A DNA stretch of 7,905 bases, taken from contig CAYLUN010000166.1 in assembly GCA_964386865.1 (NCBI GenBank), positions 1 through 7,905 of the forward strand. Direction: 5' to 3'. The DNA comes from CAYLUN01 sp964386865. Its GTDB lineage: Bacteria > Verrucomicrobiota > Kiritimatiellia > RFP12 > UBA1067. Every line of letters begins with the position of its first letter. Within the stretch, counting starts at the first letter, position 1. Below, in pieces: positions 1 through 6,045 of this stretch. The translations under genes and the position numbers were made by a program. The notes below the pieces were generated by a model. That model did not search any database. It was not told the origin of the DNA and saw only the letters and a list, made by a program, of their open reading frames with translations.

Positions 1-204
1 GTGCGCGGGCTGCTGGAGCAGCGGGCGGAGCGGACGGAGTTCGCGGAGATCGTCGAGCGGCTGAAGCAGAGCGGGGTGATTCCGGAGGAGTTCGACGCGG
101 CGGCGCTGGAGGGGGAGGAAAGTAAAAGGTCAGAGGTAAGAGGTAATAAGTTGGATGACGGGGCGGCGGTCGGGTCGTCTTGCTTCGAGGAGGTGGGGCC
201 GTGA
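1..204 (+). CDS. Hypothetical protein, 5' end cut or starting at base 1
   Basis: The frame is open from the first base to a TGA at 202-204, giving 67 residues. The first codon is GTG, but no upstream sequence is available, so this may be the C-terminal part of a longer protein. Residues 1-40 look like ordinary coding sequence: charged, predicted helical, with a stretch reading ERLKQSGVIPEEFDAAAL. Residues 41-52 are encoded by a run of 7-bp repeats, and the tail after them is low in recognisable structure. The stop overlaps the GTG start of the next gene, which suggests translational coupling in the same operon. I recognise no family. The C-terminal tail may be a recent by-product of repeat insertion. 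Confidence 0.5.
   Translation: MRGLLEQRAERTEFAEIVERLKQSGVIPEEFDAAALEGEESKRSEVRGNKLDDGAAVGSSCFEEVGP
122..156 (+). repeat. Degenerate heptanucleotide tandem repeat inside the end of a reading frame
   Basis: Five consecutive 7-base units are visible: GTAAAAG, GTCAGAG, GTAAGAG, GTAATAA and GTTGGAT. The first four share GTNANAR-like composition and the fifth is weak. The tract is A-rich, in sharp contrast to the very G+C-rich DNA on both sides. Seven is not a multiple of three, so each unit is read in a shifting frame. It encodes roughly residues 41-52 of the upstream hypothetical protein. Heptamer tandem repeats of this general type are known from heterocystous cyanobacteria (STRR repeats); similarity in origin here is only an inference. 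Confidence 0.65.
189..194 (+). promoter_or_regulatory. Shine-Dalgarno site fixing the GTG start at 201
   Basis: GGAGGT lies 6 bases upstream of GTG at 201. It favours that start over the TTG at 180 in the same frame, which has no such site. The GTG overlaps the preceding TGA stop. Confidence 0.75.
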
Positions 205-620
205 GCGGGGCGTTCAGGAAGATGGAGGTGACGCTGGGCGCGACGCGCTACGTGCTGAACCGCGAGGCGAGCGAGATGCTGCTGGCGAAGCTGGATGAGT
301 TCGGGCAGGAGGCGAGCGCGGCGTGCCTGCGGCTGCGCGAGGATCTGCGGGCGGCGCTGGGGCATGGCCGGCCCCTGGTTGAGACGCTCTGCGGGCCGGA
401 GGTTGTCGAGGAGGTGCGCGCGGATCTGAACGTGGAGATCGCGCGCACGGAGGACGGTGGCAGGCCCGCGCCAGACGGGACCGCGCGCTGCTGGTTCTGC
501 GGCGAGGCGGTGTCGCCGGCCCCCGGCCTGGAGGGGCTGTATGTGTGCGCGAACGCGGCGTGCGGCGGCGGCAAGCGTCCGGCGACGCGGGACCATTACG
601 AAGGGGGCGATGCGGTATGA
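201..620 (+). CDS. Small protein with C-terminal zinc-ribbon-like cysteine pairs
   Basis: This 139-residue protein starts at GTG 201, chosen for its GGAGGT site and its overlap with the upstream stop. Residues 20-80 are charged and probably helical. Near the C-terminus are two cysteine pairs, C97-W-F-C100 and C116-A-N-A-A-C121, separated by 15 residues. That arrangement is typical of a treble-clef or zinc-ribbon knuckle, so zinc binding is likely. A nucleic-acid or protein-interaction role would be usual for such a fold but is inferred only. I recognise no named family. The stop overlaps the ATG of the next gene (ATGA), so the genes are translationally coupled. Small zinc-ribbon proteins are common in phage early operons. 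Confidence 0.75.
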   Translation: MSGAFRKMEVTLGATRYVLNREASEMLLAKLDEFGQEASAACLRLREDLRAALGHGRPLVETLCGPEVVEEVRADLNVEIARTEDGGRPAPDGTARCWFCGEAVSPAPGLEGLYVCANAACGGGKRPATRDHYEGGDAV

Positions 621-946
621 GCAACGGGTATGTGAACGGGATGGAGCTGTACCGGCGCGGGTGGCCGACCGGGGCGCTGGAGCAGCTGCCTGGCCTGCTG
701 GACGCGTACGGCCGCGACGAGCGGCTCGTGGCGGTGGACTGCACGGACAACGCGTGGCGGCCGGACGGGGCGACGGTGGCCGTGGTCGTGGTGGGCGACG
801 GGGCGAACCGGAAGTGCCTGGACACGGTGCTGAAGCGGCAGGGCGAGTATGCGCGCAAGCTGGGCCTGCGGGCGGCGCTCGTGGGCGTGCCGCGCAAGGC
901 GCTTGCAAGCGAGGTGCAGGGGCTTTTCGACTGGGTGGTCTATTGA
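617..946 (+). CDS. Hypothetical protein, 109 aa
   Basis: It starts at ATG 617, which overlaps the preceding TGA by four bases; a purine-rich AAGGGGG lies at 601-607. A longer version of this frame, beginning near 545, would overlap the zinc-ribbon gene extensively and is less likely. The protein has an alternating pattern: a hydrophobic strand around LVAVDCTDNAW, another at TVAVVVVGDG, then a basic helix and a further strand RAALVGVP. This suggests a small alpha/beta fold. I recognise no family and no catalytic motif. It ends just before a block of 7-bp repeats. Confidence 0.7.
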   Translation: MSNGYVNGMELYRRGWPTGALEQLPGLLDAYGRDERLVAVDCTDNAWRPDGATVAVVVVGDGANRKCLDTVLKRQGEYARKLGLRAALVGVPRKALASEVQGLFDWVVY

Positions 947-950
947 GAAG

Positions 951-978
951 GCTGTGGGCTGTAGGCTGTAGGCTGTAG
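951..978 (+). repeat. Near-perfect heptanucleotide tandem repeat between genes
   Basis: The array has four units: GCTGTGG at 951-957, then three identical GCTGTAG units at 958-978, followed by a partial GC. It begins 4 bases after the stop of the 109-aa protein and lies 24 bases before the next start codon. It fills about half of the 56-base gap, the first break in an otherwise overlapping run of genes. The unit differs from the A-rich heptamers at 122-156 but has the same 7-base period. Confidence 0.85.
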
Positions 979-1002
979 GCCGGATGGAGACTGGAGGGCG
1001 GT

Positions 1003-1227
1003 ATGGGCGGAGGTGACAGGCGGGAGCGGAAGCGGATGGCGGGGATTTTGGCGGGCGCGGTGTGCGTGGGCGGGTTGCTGCTGTGCATGGCGGGGTGGTT
1101 CGTGTACCTAGCGTGCGTGCGGTGGCCGGGGCTGGAGCGGCCGCTGATCGGGGCGGGGTTCGGGCTGCTGGCGCTGGGCGTGGCGGTGGCGGTGGCGGCG
1201 AGCTGGAGGGAGGTGTGGCGTGAGTAG
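1003..1227 (+). CDS. Small two-helix membrane protein, 74 aa
   Basis: It starts at ATG 1003, preceded by GGAGG at 993-997. The N-terminus is basic (residues 6-11, RRERKR). Two hydrophobic segments follow, at about residues 13-38 and 47-67, joined by a short RWPGLER loop, and the C-terminus is charged. The positive-inside rule predicts both ends in the cytoplasm. I recognise no family. Small membrane proteins in phage early operons can be host-takeover or lysis-related functions, but nothing here specifies which. The last 8 bases overlap the next gene, consistent with coupled translation. Confidence 0.75.
   Translation: MGGGDRRERKRMAGILAGAVCVGGLLLCMAGWFVYLACVRWPGLERPLIGAGFGLLALGVAVAVAASWREVWRE
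1205..1214 (+). promoter_or_regulatory. Shine-Dalgarno site fixing the GTG start at 1220
   Basis: GGAGGGAGGT sits inside the end of the membrane-protein gene, 5 bases before GTG 1220. It supports that non-ATG start and the 8-base overlap. Confidence 0.75.
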
Positions 1228-1609
1228 GGATCTGCCGGGGCAGCAGGTGATGTGGCCGGACCAGGAGCCGTGGCACGCGCCGCGCGCGGCCGGGGCGGAG
1301 GCGGCGCGGGCGGAGGCCGGGGGCTGCGGGCTGCGGCTGCCGGCCAAGCCGACCTGCACGGCGGCGGAGGCGGCGGCGGCGACGGGGATCTCGGAGCGGC
1401 AGATTCGCTACTGGGTGGACGACGGGACGCTGTATGCGATTAACGCGGCGCGCTGCCCGGTGGGGGCGCGGGCGGGACGGACTTCGAAACTGGACAGGTG
1501 GCGGATCGTGGTGCGGCGGGAGCCGGGCTATGACGCCGAGAACACGCGGGCCTTCCTGACGCTCGAGGAGCTGATCGTGAAGGCCAGCAATAAGGAGCAG
1601 GGACAATGA
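1220..1609 (+). CDS. Helix-turn-helix protein, MerR/excisionase type
   Basis: This 129-residue protein starts at GTG 1220, overlapping the membrane-protein gene. Residues 1-44 are Ala/Gly-rich and probably disordered. Residues 46-75 form a clear helix-turn-helix of the MerR/excisionase (HTH_17) sort: a TAAEAA-like first helix, then GISERQIRYWVDDGTLYAIN, in which RQIRYW is the recognition-helix signature. A basic strand (about 84-101) follows as the likely wing. The C-terminal region (110-129) is helical. It is probably a DNA-binding regulator or accessory recombination factor acting on phage DNA. There is no effector domain, so it is not a full MerR sensor. Its stop overlaps the next ATG (ATGA). 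Confidence 0.75.
   Translation: MSRDLPGQQVMWPDQEPWHAPRAAGAEAARAEAGGCGLRLPAKPTCTAAEAAAATGISERQIRYWVDDGTLYAINAARCPVGARAGRTSKLDRWRIVVRREPGYDAENTRAFLTLEELIVKASNKEQGQ
1321..1340 (+). repeat. Possible short heptamer run within the helix-turn-helix gene
   Basis: GGGCTGC occurs twice in tandem (1321-1334), followed by GGCTGC at 1335-1340. The unit resembles the GCTGTAG heptamers upstream. It lies in the low-complexity N-terminal part of the protein, where codon bias alone could produce such a pattern. Confidence 0.3.
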
Positions 1610-1938
1610 AGGAGACGAACACGCAGGCGAAGGCGGAGGCGCTGTGCAAGGCGGCGCTGCAGGCGGCCGCGCGGGCGCTGCATACGGCGCAGCTGGCGTC
1701 GGACGCGCTGGAGCGGGCCGGGGCGGAGTATGTGACGCGGTGCAAGGGCGTCGGGATGGACGCGGCGGTGATGCACAACCTGGAGGCGGAGAAGGCGGCG
1801 GTGGCGACGCTGCGCGACCGCCTGCTGGACGCGTACGCGTCGGTGCCGGACGGGGCGCGCGAGCGGATGCTGGCGTCGAAGGCGACGCTGACGAGCGACG
1901 AGCTGATCGATCTTCTCGCACTGTGCGTGCGGGGCTGA
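1606..1938 (+). CDS. Hypothetical helical protein, 110 aa
   Basis: ATG 1606 overlaps the preceding TGA, and AAGGAG at 1592-1597 gives a good ribosome site 8 bases upstream. The protein is almost entirely predicted helix. Ala-rich amphipathic stretches at about residues 7-43 and 55-77 suggest a small helical bundle or coiled coil. The C-terminal part has SDELIDLLAL, a leucine-rich helix. No catalytic or metal motif is visible and I recognise no family. It is the last of the overlapping genes; a 30-base spacer separates it from the DUF3102 gene. Confidence 0.7.
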   Translation: MKETNTQAKAEALCKAALQAAARALHTAQLASDALERAGAEYVTRCKGVGMDAAVMHNLEAEKAAVATLRDRLLDAYASVPDGARERMLASKATLTSDELIDLLALCVRG

Positions 1939-1968
1939 ACACACAAACCGAAACGAGGGATTAGAACC

Positions 1969-2853
1969 ATGGCTAAGACTGTGAAGAAGGACGGGGCTAA
2001 GAACGTGAAGGCGGCGGCGAAGGCGGAGGTGGCGGCGGCGAAGGCGAAGCCCGCGGCGCTTGATCCGGATGTGTTGCCGAAGGGGCAGCCGGTGCCGCCG
2101 CCGCAGGCGCTGGCGCTGCGGCACGCGGAGGACGCGCTGGCGCTGGAGCGGATCGAGGAGAGCATCCAGCGGGACATCGCGCTGAGCGGGAAGCTGGACA
2201 AGGCGGGCGCGATGGTCGGGATCAAGATCGGCCTGGCGCTGCAGGCAGGCAAGGGGCTGCTGCGCCACGGGGAGTACGAGGGCTGGGTCGGGGCGAAGTT
2301 CGGTGAGGCGTTCAGCGAGCGCAAGGCGCAGTACTTCGCGAAGCTGGCCTCGGCGTTCCTGCGCAGCAACGAGGGCGCGAGCCTGGCACTCCCCGCGCCG
2401 AAGGACGCGGGCAAGTGGCTGGTGGTGGCGGACGACGGGAGCGCGCTGCAGAAGGGCGTGGAGTCGTTCGTGGGGGACCTGACGCTCGGGGAGCTGCTGG
2501 ACAAGCACGGGGTGCGGCCGGCGAAGGCCAAGGGCGGCTACCGGCCGGCGGACTGGCTGCTCAAGCAGTACCAGCAGGAGCACGCGCACCTGGCGAACAA
2601 GGTGTTCGACGTGTGGCCGCAGGCGGACCGCGACGCGTTCCTGGAGTGGCAGGGGCGGCAGTTGGCGGGCGACGACGCGGCGGCGCGGCGGATGGCGGCG
2701 GAGGGCACGTGGCACAGCGTGCGCCAGACGCTGGCCGACCACGGGCTGGGGCGCAAGACGTTCGCGCTGCTGCCGAGGGAGCAGCTGGAGGAGACGCGCG
2801 ACATCCTGGCGGAGGTCGTGAAGCTGCTGAACAAGGCGACCAAGGAGGCGTAG
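1969..2853 (+). CDS. DUF3102 family protein with Lys/Ala-rich N-terminal tail
   Basis: This 294-residue protein starts at ATG 1969 with CGAGGGA at 1954-1960. Residues 1-30 are a Lys/Ala repeat tail like those of histone H1-like bacterial proteins, suggesting non-specific DNA contact. Residues of about 66-131 match the DUF3102 pattern known from phages and mobile elements: a helix ending GKGLLRHGEYEGW, then FGEAFSERKAQYFAKLASAF, whose SERKAQYFAKLA part resembles a helix-turn-helix. The C-terminal half (about 140-294) is helical and contains a Trp-rich stretch (ADWLLKQYQ, FDVWPQ). The biochemical role of DUF3102 is not established as far as I know. It lies 4 bases upstream of the transposase gene, so it is almost certainly co-expressed and may help transposition or its control. 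Confidence 0.75.
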   Translation: MAKTVKKDGAKNVKAAAKAEVAAAKAKPAALDPDVLPKGQPVPPPQALALRHAEDALALERIEESIQRDIALSGKLDKAGAMVGIKIGLALQAGKGLLRHGEYEGWVGAKFGEAFSERKAQYFAKLASAFLRSNEGASLALPAPKDAGKWLVVADDGSALQKGVESFVGDLTLGELLDKHGVRPAKAKGGYRPADWLLKQYQQEHAHLANKVFDVWPQADRDAFLEWQGRQLAGDDAAARRMAAEGTWHSVRQTLADHGLGRKTFALLPREQLEETRDILAEVVKLLNKATKEA

Positions 2854-2857
2854 GACT

Positions 2858-4957
2858 ATGGCGGGAAAACGGATCATGATCAGCGCCGGGGTGCCCTCGC
2901 AGGACGCGGGGGAGTTCGCCCGGCTGCCGGACGCGCTGAAGTGGGAGGTGCTCGACCTGCTCGACATCTTCCGCCGCGCGTCGGCGCACCCCAACCCGCG
3001 CGGGTTCATCGCCGAGACGGCGGCGGCGAACCTGCACAAGCCGGGGTGGAGCGTGAAGAGCCTGGAGCGGAAGTACTACGCGCTGCGGAACACGCGCGAC
3101 TGGCGGGCGCTGGTGAACCACGCGAAGACCGTCGGGGACGGCAAGAGCGAGTTCATCACGGCGGCCGTGAGCGAGGCGTGGAAGGGCTACTGCGACAAGC
3201 ACCCGCGCAGCTTCAAAAGCGCGTACATCGAGATGGCGGCGGACTACCGCTGCGGCAAGCCGGTCGGCGACGTGGACTGGCGGCGGGTGTGGCAGGCGCG
3301 GCCGGAGCTGCGGTCGACGCCGATGCCGGCGGCGTGCCCGCCCGGCATGCCGCTGCCGCCCGGCTGGAGCTACTACAACATCATGCGGCACAAGCCGCGC
3401 GAGATCGAGACGGTGGCGGCGCGGCGCGGGCGGCACGCGGCGCTGAAGCTCTCGGAGCGGGTGCACACGACGCGGGCCGAGCTGCCGGTCGGGGCGCAGT
3501 ATGAGTTCGACGACATGTGGCACAACTGCATGGTGGTGCGGCGGGGCTACCCGAAGGCGGTGCGCCCGCTGGAGCTGGCGTGCATCGACATCTCGAGCGC
3601 GCACAAGGTGGTCGCGGCGCTGAAGCCGAGGCTGGAGGACGCGGACGGGAAGCGGCAGAACATCACCGAGGCGGACATGCGCTTCGTGGTGGCGCACGTG
3701 CTGTGCAACATCGGGTTTCACAAGGACGGCTGCACGCTCTTCGTGGAGGGCGGCACGGCGGCGATCCGCGAGCGGCTGGAGAAGGTGCTGCGCGAGCTGA
3801 GCGGCGGGCTGGTGACGGTGTCTACGTCGGGCGTGGACCGCAAGGTGCCGCTGGACAAGTGGGGCTATGAGACCAAGGGCAACCCGGACCACAAGGCGCA
3901 CATCGAGAGTTGGCACAACCTCGCTCAGAACCGCCTGGACGCGATACCGGGGTACACGGGCAGCAACTCGCGCCTGGACAAGCCCGAGGACCACATGGCG
4001 CTGATGAAGGTGGTGGACAAAATGCTGGCCGCGAGCTGCGTGCTGCCGGCGCACCTGGGCGAGCGGCTGCGCTTCCCGGTGCTGGACTGGGAGACGTTCG
4101 AGGCGGTGGTGCACGAGGTGTACGAGCAGATCGACTGGAGCGGCGACCACCGGCTGGAAGGCTGGCACGACCGCGTCGAGCGGCAGTGGCGCGTGCACCC
4201 GGCCGACCTGTGGCACAGCGAGCGGGAGTTCCTGGCGCTGCCGCAGGCGGTGCAGGACCAGGTGGCGCCGCTGATCGCGATGGAGGGCAACACGCGGATC
4301 GCGCAGCTCTCCCGCGCCCAGGTGTGGGAGGACGGCAAGCGCGACCTGGTGCGCCTGCCGGAGTGGGCGGTGACGATGATCTGCGGCGAGGACATGGCGG
4401 AGGCGCGGCCGTGCCCGGCCACGGCCGAGGCGGTGTTCGTGAACCGCGACATCGACGGCGGCCGGCCGCTGATCTACCGGCTCGCGACGTGCGTCGGGCC
4501 GGACGGCCAGAAGGTGGCGCTCAAGGACGGCGAGACCTACCTGTGGCTGATCAACCCGTTCGACCCGCGCGCGGTGTTCGTGAGCGACACGTGGGGCCGC
4601 TACCTGGGCAAGGTGCTGCGCGTCGACGCCATCGACCGCGCGGACACCGAGGAGATCCACAAGGAGGTCGGCCGGACGCGCAAGGCGCTGGACGAGGCGC
4701 TCGCCCCGCTGGCGCGGCGCGGGGCCAAGGCCGCGCGCGGCATGATCGCCGACATGGCGCACAACACGGCGCTGCTGCGCCAGGGCGACGACGAGGCGGC
4801 GCGGCAGATCGAGGCCGAGCGGGCGGTGAGCGGCGAGCGCCGGGCCGCGACGCGCGGCGTGTCGCTGGACGACCTCTGCGGGGGCGCGGAGGACGGGGCC
4901 GGGGACGACGGGGACGGGGACGGAGACGAATTCGCGGGGCTGGACGCCCTGAGCTAG
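2858..4957 (+). CDS. MuA-like DDE transposase, with Glu at the second catalytic position
   Basis: This 699-residue protein starts at ATG 2858, with AAGGAGG at 2842-2848; MuA of phage Mu is 663 residues. It would bind the phage ends, nick them and join them to target DNA. Residues 20-200 are an N-terminal DNA-binding region; a segment near 64-90 (SVKSLERKYYALRN followed by DWRAL) resembles the MuA helix-turn-helix. The RNase-H catalytic core spans about 210-380. The first acid is D218 (or D219) in YEFDDMW, and the third is E350 in KAHIESWHNL. The middle acid position reads LFVEGGTAA, so E297 stands where Asp is expected. The spacings of 79 and 53 are close to those of MuA. A beta-barrel domain lies at about 515-590, then a helical linker and an acidic Asp/Gly tail (671-696). 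The C-terminal region is where MuA contacts MuB. Confidence 0.92.
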   Translation: MAGKRIMISAGVPSQDAGEFARLPDALKWEVLDLLDIFRRASAHPNPRGFIAETAAANLHKPGWSVKSLERKYYALRNTRDWRALVNHAKTVGDGKSEFITAAVSEAWKGYCDKHPRSFKSAYIEMAADYRCGKPVGDVDWRRVWQARPELRSTPMPAACPPGMPLPPGWSYYNIMRHKPREIETVAARRGRHAALKLSERVHTTRAELPVGAQYEFDDMWHNCMVVRRGYPKAVRPLELACIDISSAHKVVAALKPRLEDADGKRQNITEADMRFVVAHVLCNIGFHKDGCTLFVEGGTAAIRERLEKVLRELSGGLVTVSTSGVDRKVPLDKWGYETKGNPDHKAHIESWHNLAQNRLDAIPGYTGSNSRLDKPEDHMALMKVVDKMLAASCVLPAHLGERLRFPVLDWETFEAVVHEVYEQIDWSGDHRLEGWHDRVERQWRVHPADLWHSEREFLALPQAVQDQVAPLIAMEGNTRIAQLSRAQVWEDGKRDLVRLPEWAVTMICGEDMAEARPCPATAEAVFVNRDIDGGRPLIYRLATCVGPDGQKVALKDGETYLWLINPFDPRAVFVSDTWGRYLGKVLRVDAIDRADTEEIHKEVGRTRKALDEALAPLARRGAKAARGMIADMAHNTALLRQGDDEAARQIEAERAVSGERRAATRGVSLDDLCGGAEDGAGDDGDGDGDEFAGLDALS
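4901..4927 (+). repeat. Hexamer microsatellite encoding the acidic tail of the transposase
   Basis: GGGGAC units occur at 4901-4906, 4910-4915 and 4916-4921. A GAC triplet interrupts them and GGAGAC follows. They encode alternating Gly and Asp. The 6-base period keeps the frame, so unit number can change without breaking the gene. Confidence 0.6.
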
Positions 4958-4986
4958 GACAACGGAACGGAAAGGACAGGACAATC

Positions 4987-6042
4987 ATGGATACGCAGAA
5001 GCAGGAGATCAACATCAACCAGCGGATCTCGATACCGGGCGACCAGGTGCAGACCGCAGCCGCGCGGCTGGTCGAGCAGGGCGAGATCGACGAGGGCGGC
5101 CGGGACGACATCTGGTGGCTGTTCAGCTACGCGATGGACAACGGCTGGAACCTCGAGGACGTCGGTAAGGCCATCGACAAGGACGCCAGCACCGCCTACC
5201 GGCTGTTCCTCGGCCGGTACGGGGCCAAATACGATAATTTGATGGAGGCTGTGGCGCGGTACCGCAAGCTCGCCGTCGCGCGCGGCCTGCGCAAGTCGCT
5301 CGGGTTCGTCGAGACCTCGACGTGGGTCAAGATCGACAAGGTGTGCCGGCACGCGCTCGTCGGTCAGCTGCCGGCATTCATCTTCGGATCGTCGCAGATC
5401 GGCAAGACCACGTGCCTCATGGAGTACGCCAGGCGGAACAACCACGGCCAGACGCGCTACATCCGCATGCCCGCCGCGCCGGGCTTCCACGACGCCCTCG
5501 GCGCGGTGGCGCGGGCGTGCTACGTCACGAGCCGCCTGAGCAGCCGCGACATCCGCGAGCGCGTCTTCGGCGCGGTCACCGACCGCATGCTCCTCATCAT
5601 CGACGAGATGCACCAGCCGCTCGTGTCCGGACGCGGCCAGACGGCCGTCCAGATCATCGAGTGGCTGCGCGAGCTGTACGACCGCACGAACTGCGGGATG
5701 GTGTTCTGCGGCACGCGCGTGTTTCGCGACGAGCTGGAGACCGGGCAGTTCGCGAAGATCCTGGACCAGTTCCGCCGGCGCGGCATCATCCAACTCGGGT
5801 TGCCCGACACGCCTCCGGCCGCCGACGTGTCCAAGATCGCCAAGGCGTTCGGGCTCCCGCCTCCGGAGGGCACCGCCGCCGAGATCGCGCGCGACATGCT
5901 GAAGCGGTCTGGCCTCGGCCAGTACGTCAAGTTCTTGCAGTCGGCCAGCAACCTGGCCGCCCACCAAAAAAAGCCCCTGAGCTGGGATCACTTCACGGTC
6001 GCGTACGACCTGGTGCAGCAGCTTTCCACGGGCAAGGAGTAA
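4987..6042 (+). CDS. MuB-like AAA+ ATPase, transposition target-selection protein
   Basis: This 351-residue protein starts at ATG 4987, with AGGA at 4978-4981; MuB is 312 residues. The frame is open far upstream inside the transposase gene, but only this start has a suitable site and position. Residues of about 40-80 form a helix-turn-helix-like N-terminal domain (NGWNLEDVGKAIDKDASTAYR), as in MuB. The ATPase domain has a Walker A motif at 134-141 (GSSQIGKT) and a Walker B motif at 202-207 (LLIIDE). A sensor-like strand follows at 236-244 (CGMVFCGTR region), with arginines at 263-265 in FRRRG. Members of this family bind target DNA in an ATP-dependent way and deliver it to the transposase; target immunity arises when the transposase clears them from DNA. 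Its place directly after the A gene is the standard Mu-like order. Confidence 0.92.
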   Translation: MDTQKQEININQRISIPGDQVQTAAARLVEQGEIDEGGRDDIWWLFSYAMDNGWNLEDVGKAIDKDASTAYRLFLGRYGAKYDNLMEAVARYRKLAVARGLRKSLGFVETSTWVKIDKVCRHALVGQLPAFIFGSSQIGKTTCLMEYARRNNHGQTRYIRMPAAPGFHDALGAVARACYVTSRLSSRDIRERVFGAVTDRMLLIIDEMHQPLVSGRGQTAVQIIEWLRELYDRTNCGMVFCGTRVFRDELETGQFAKILDQFRRRGIIQLGLPDTPPAADVSKIAKAFGLPPPEGTAAEIARDMLKRSGLGQYVKFLQSASNLAAHQKKPLSWDHFTVAYDLVQQLSTGKE

Positions 6043-6045
6043 CAC

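Noticed and set aside
122..978. CRISPR array
   Set aside because: The repeated units are 7 bases long and directly tandem with no spacers, and no cas genes are present.
1528..4984. Long minus-strand open frames of 503 and 807 residues opposite the DUF3102 and transposase genes
   Set aside because: They are Arg/Pro/His/Leu-rich, have no ribosome sites or domains, and mirror well-supported + strand genes. Such antisense frames are routine in G+C-rich DNA.
3910..4986. Upstream extension of the MuB-like frame, giving a 710-residue protein
   Set aside because: The extension is Ala/Gly/Arg low-complexity sequence in a second frame of the transposase gene. The ATG at 4987 has a ribosome site and fits the family length.
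2858..6042. Tn7-like or CRISPR-associated transposon (TnsB/TnsC pair)
   Set aside because: A DDE transposase with an AAA+ partner would fit that too, but the following DUF3164 gene, the MuB-like N-terminal helix-turn-helix and the absence of TnsA, TniQ or Cas genes point to a Mu-like phage.
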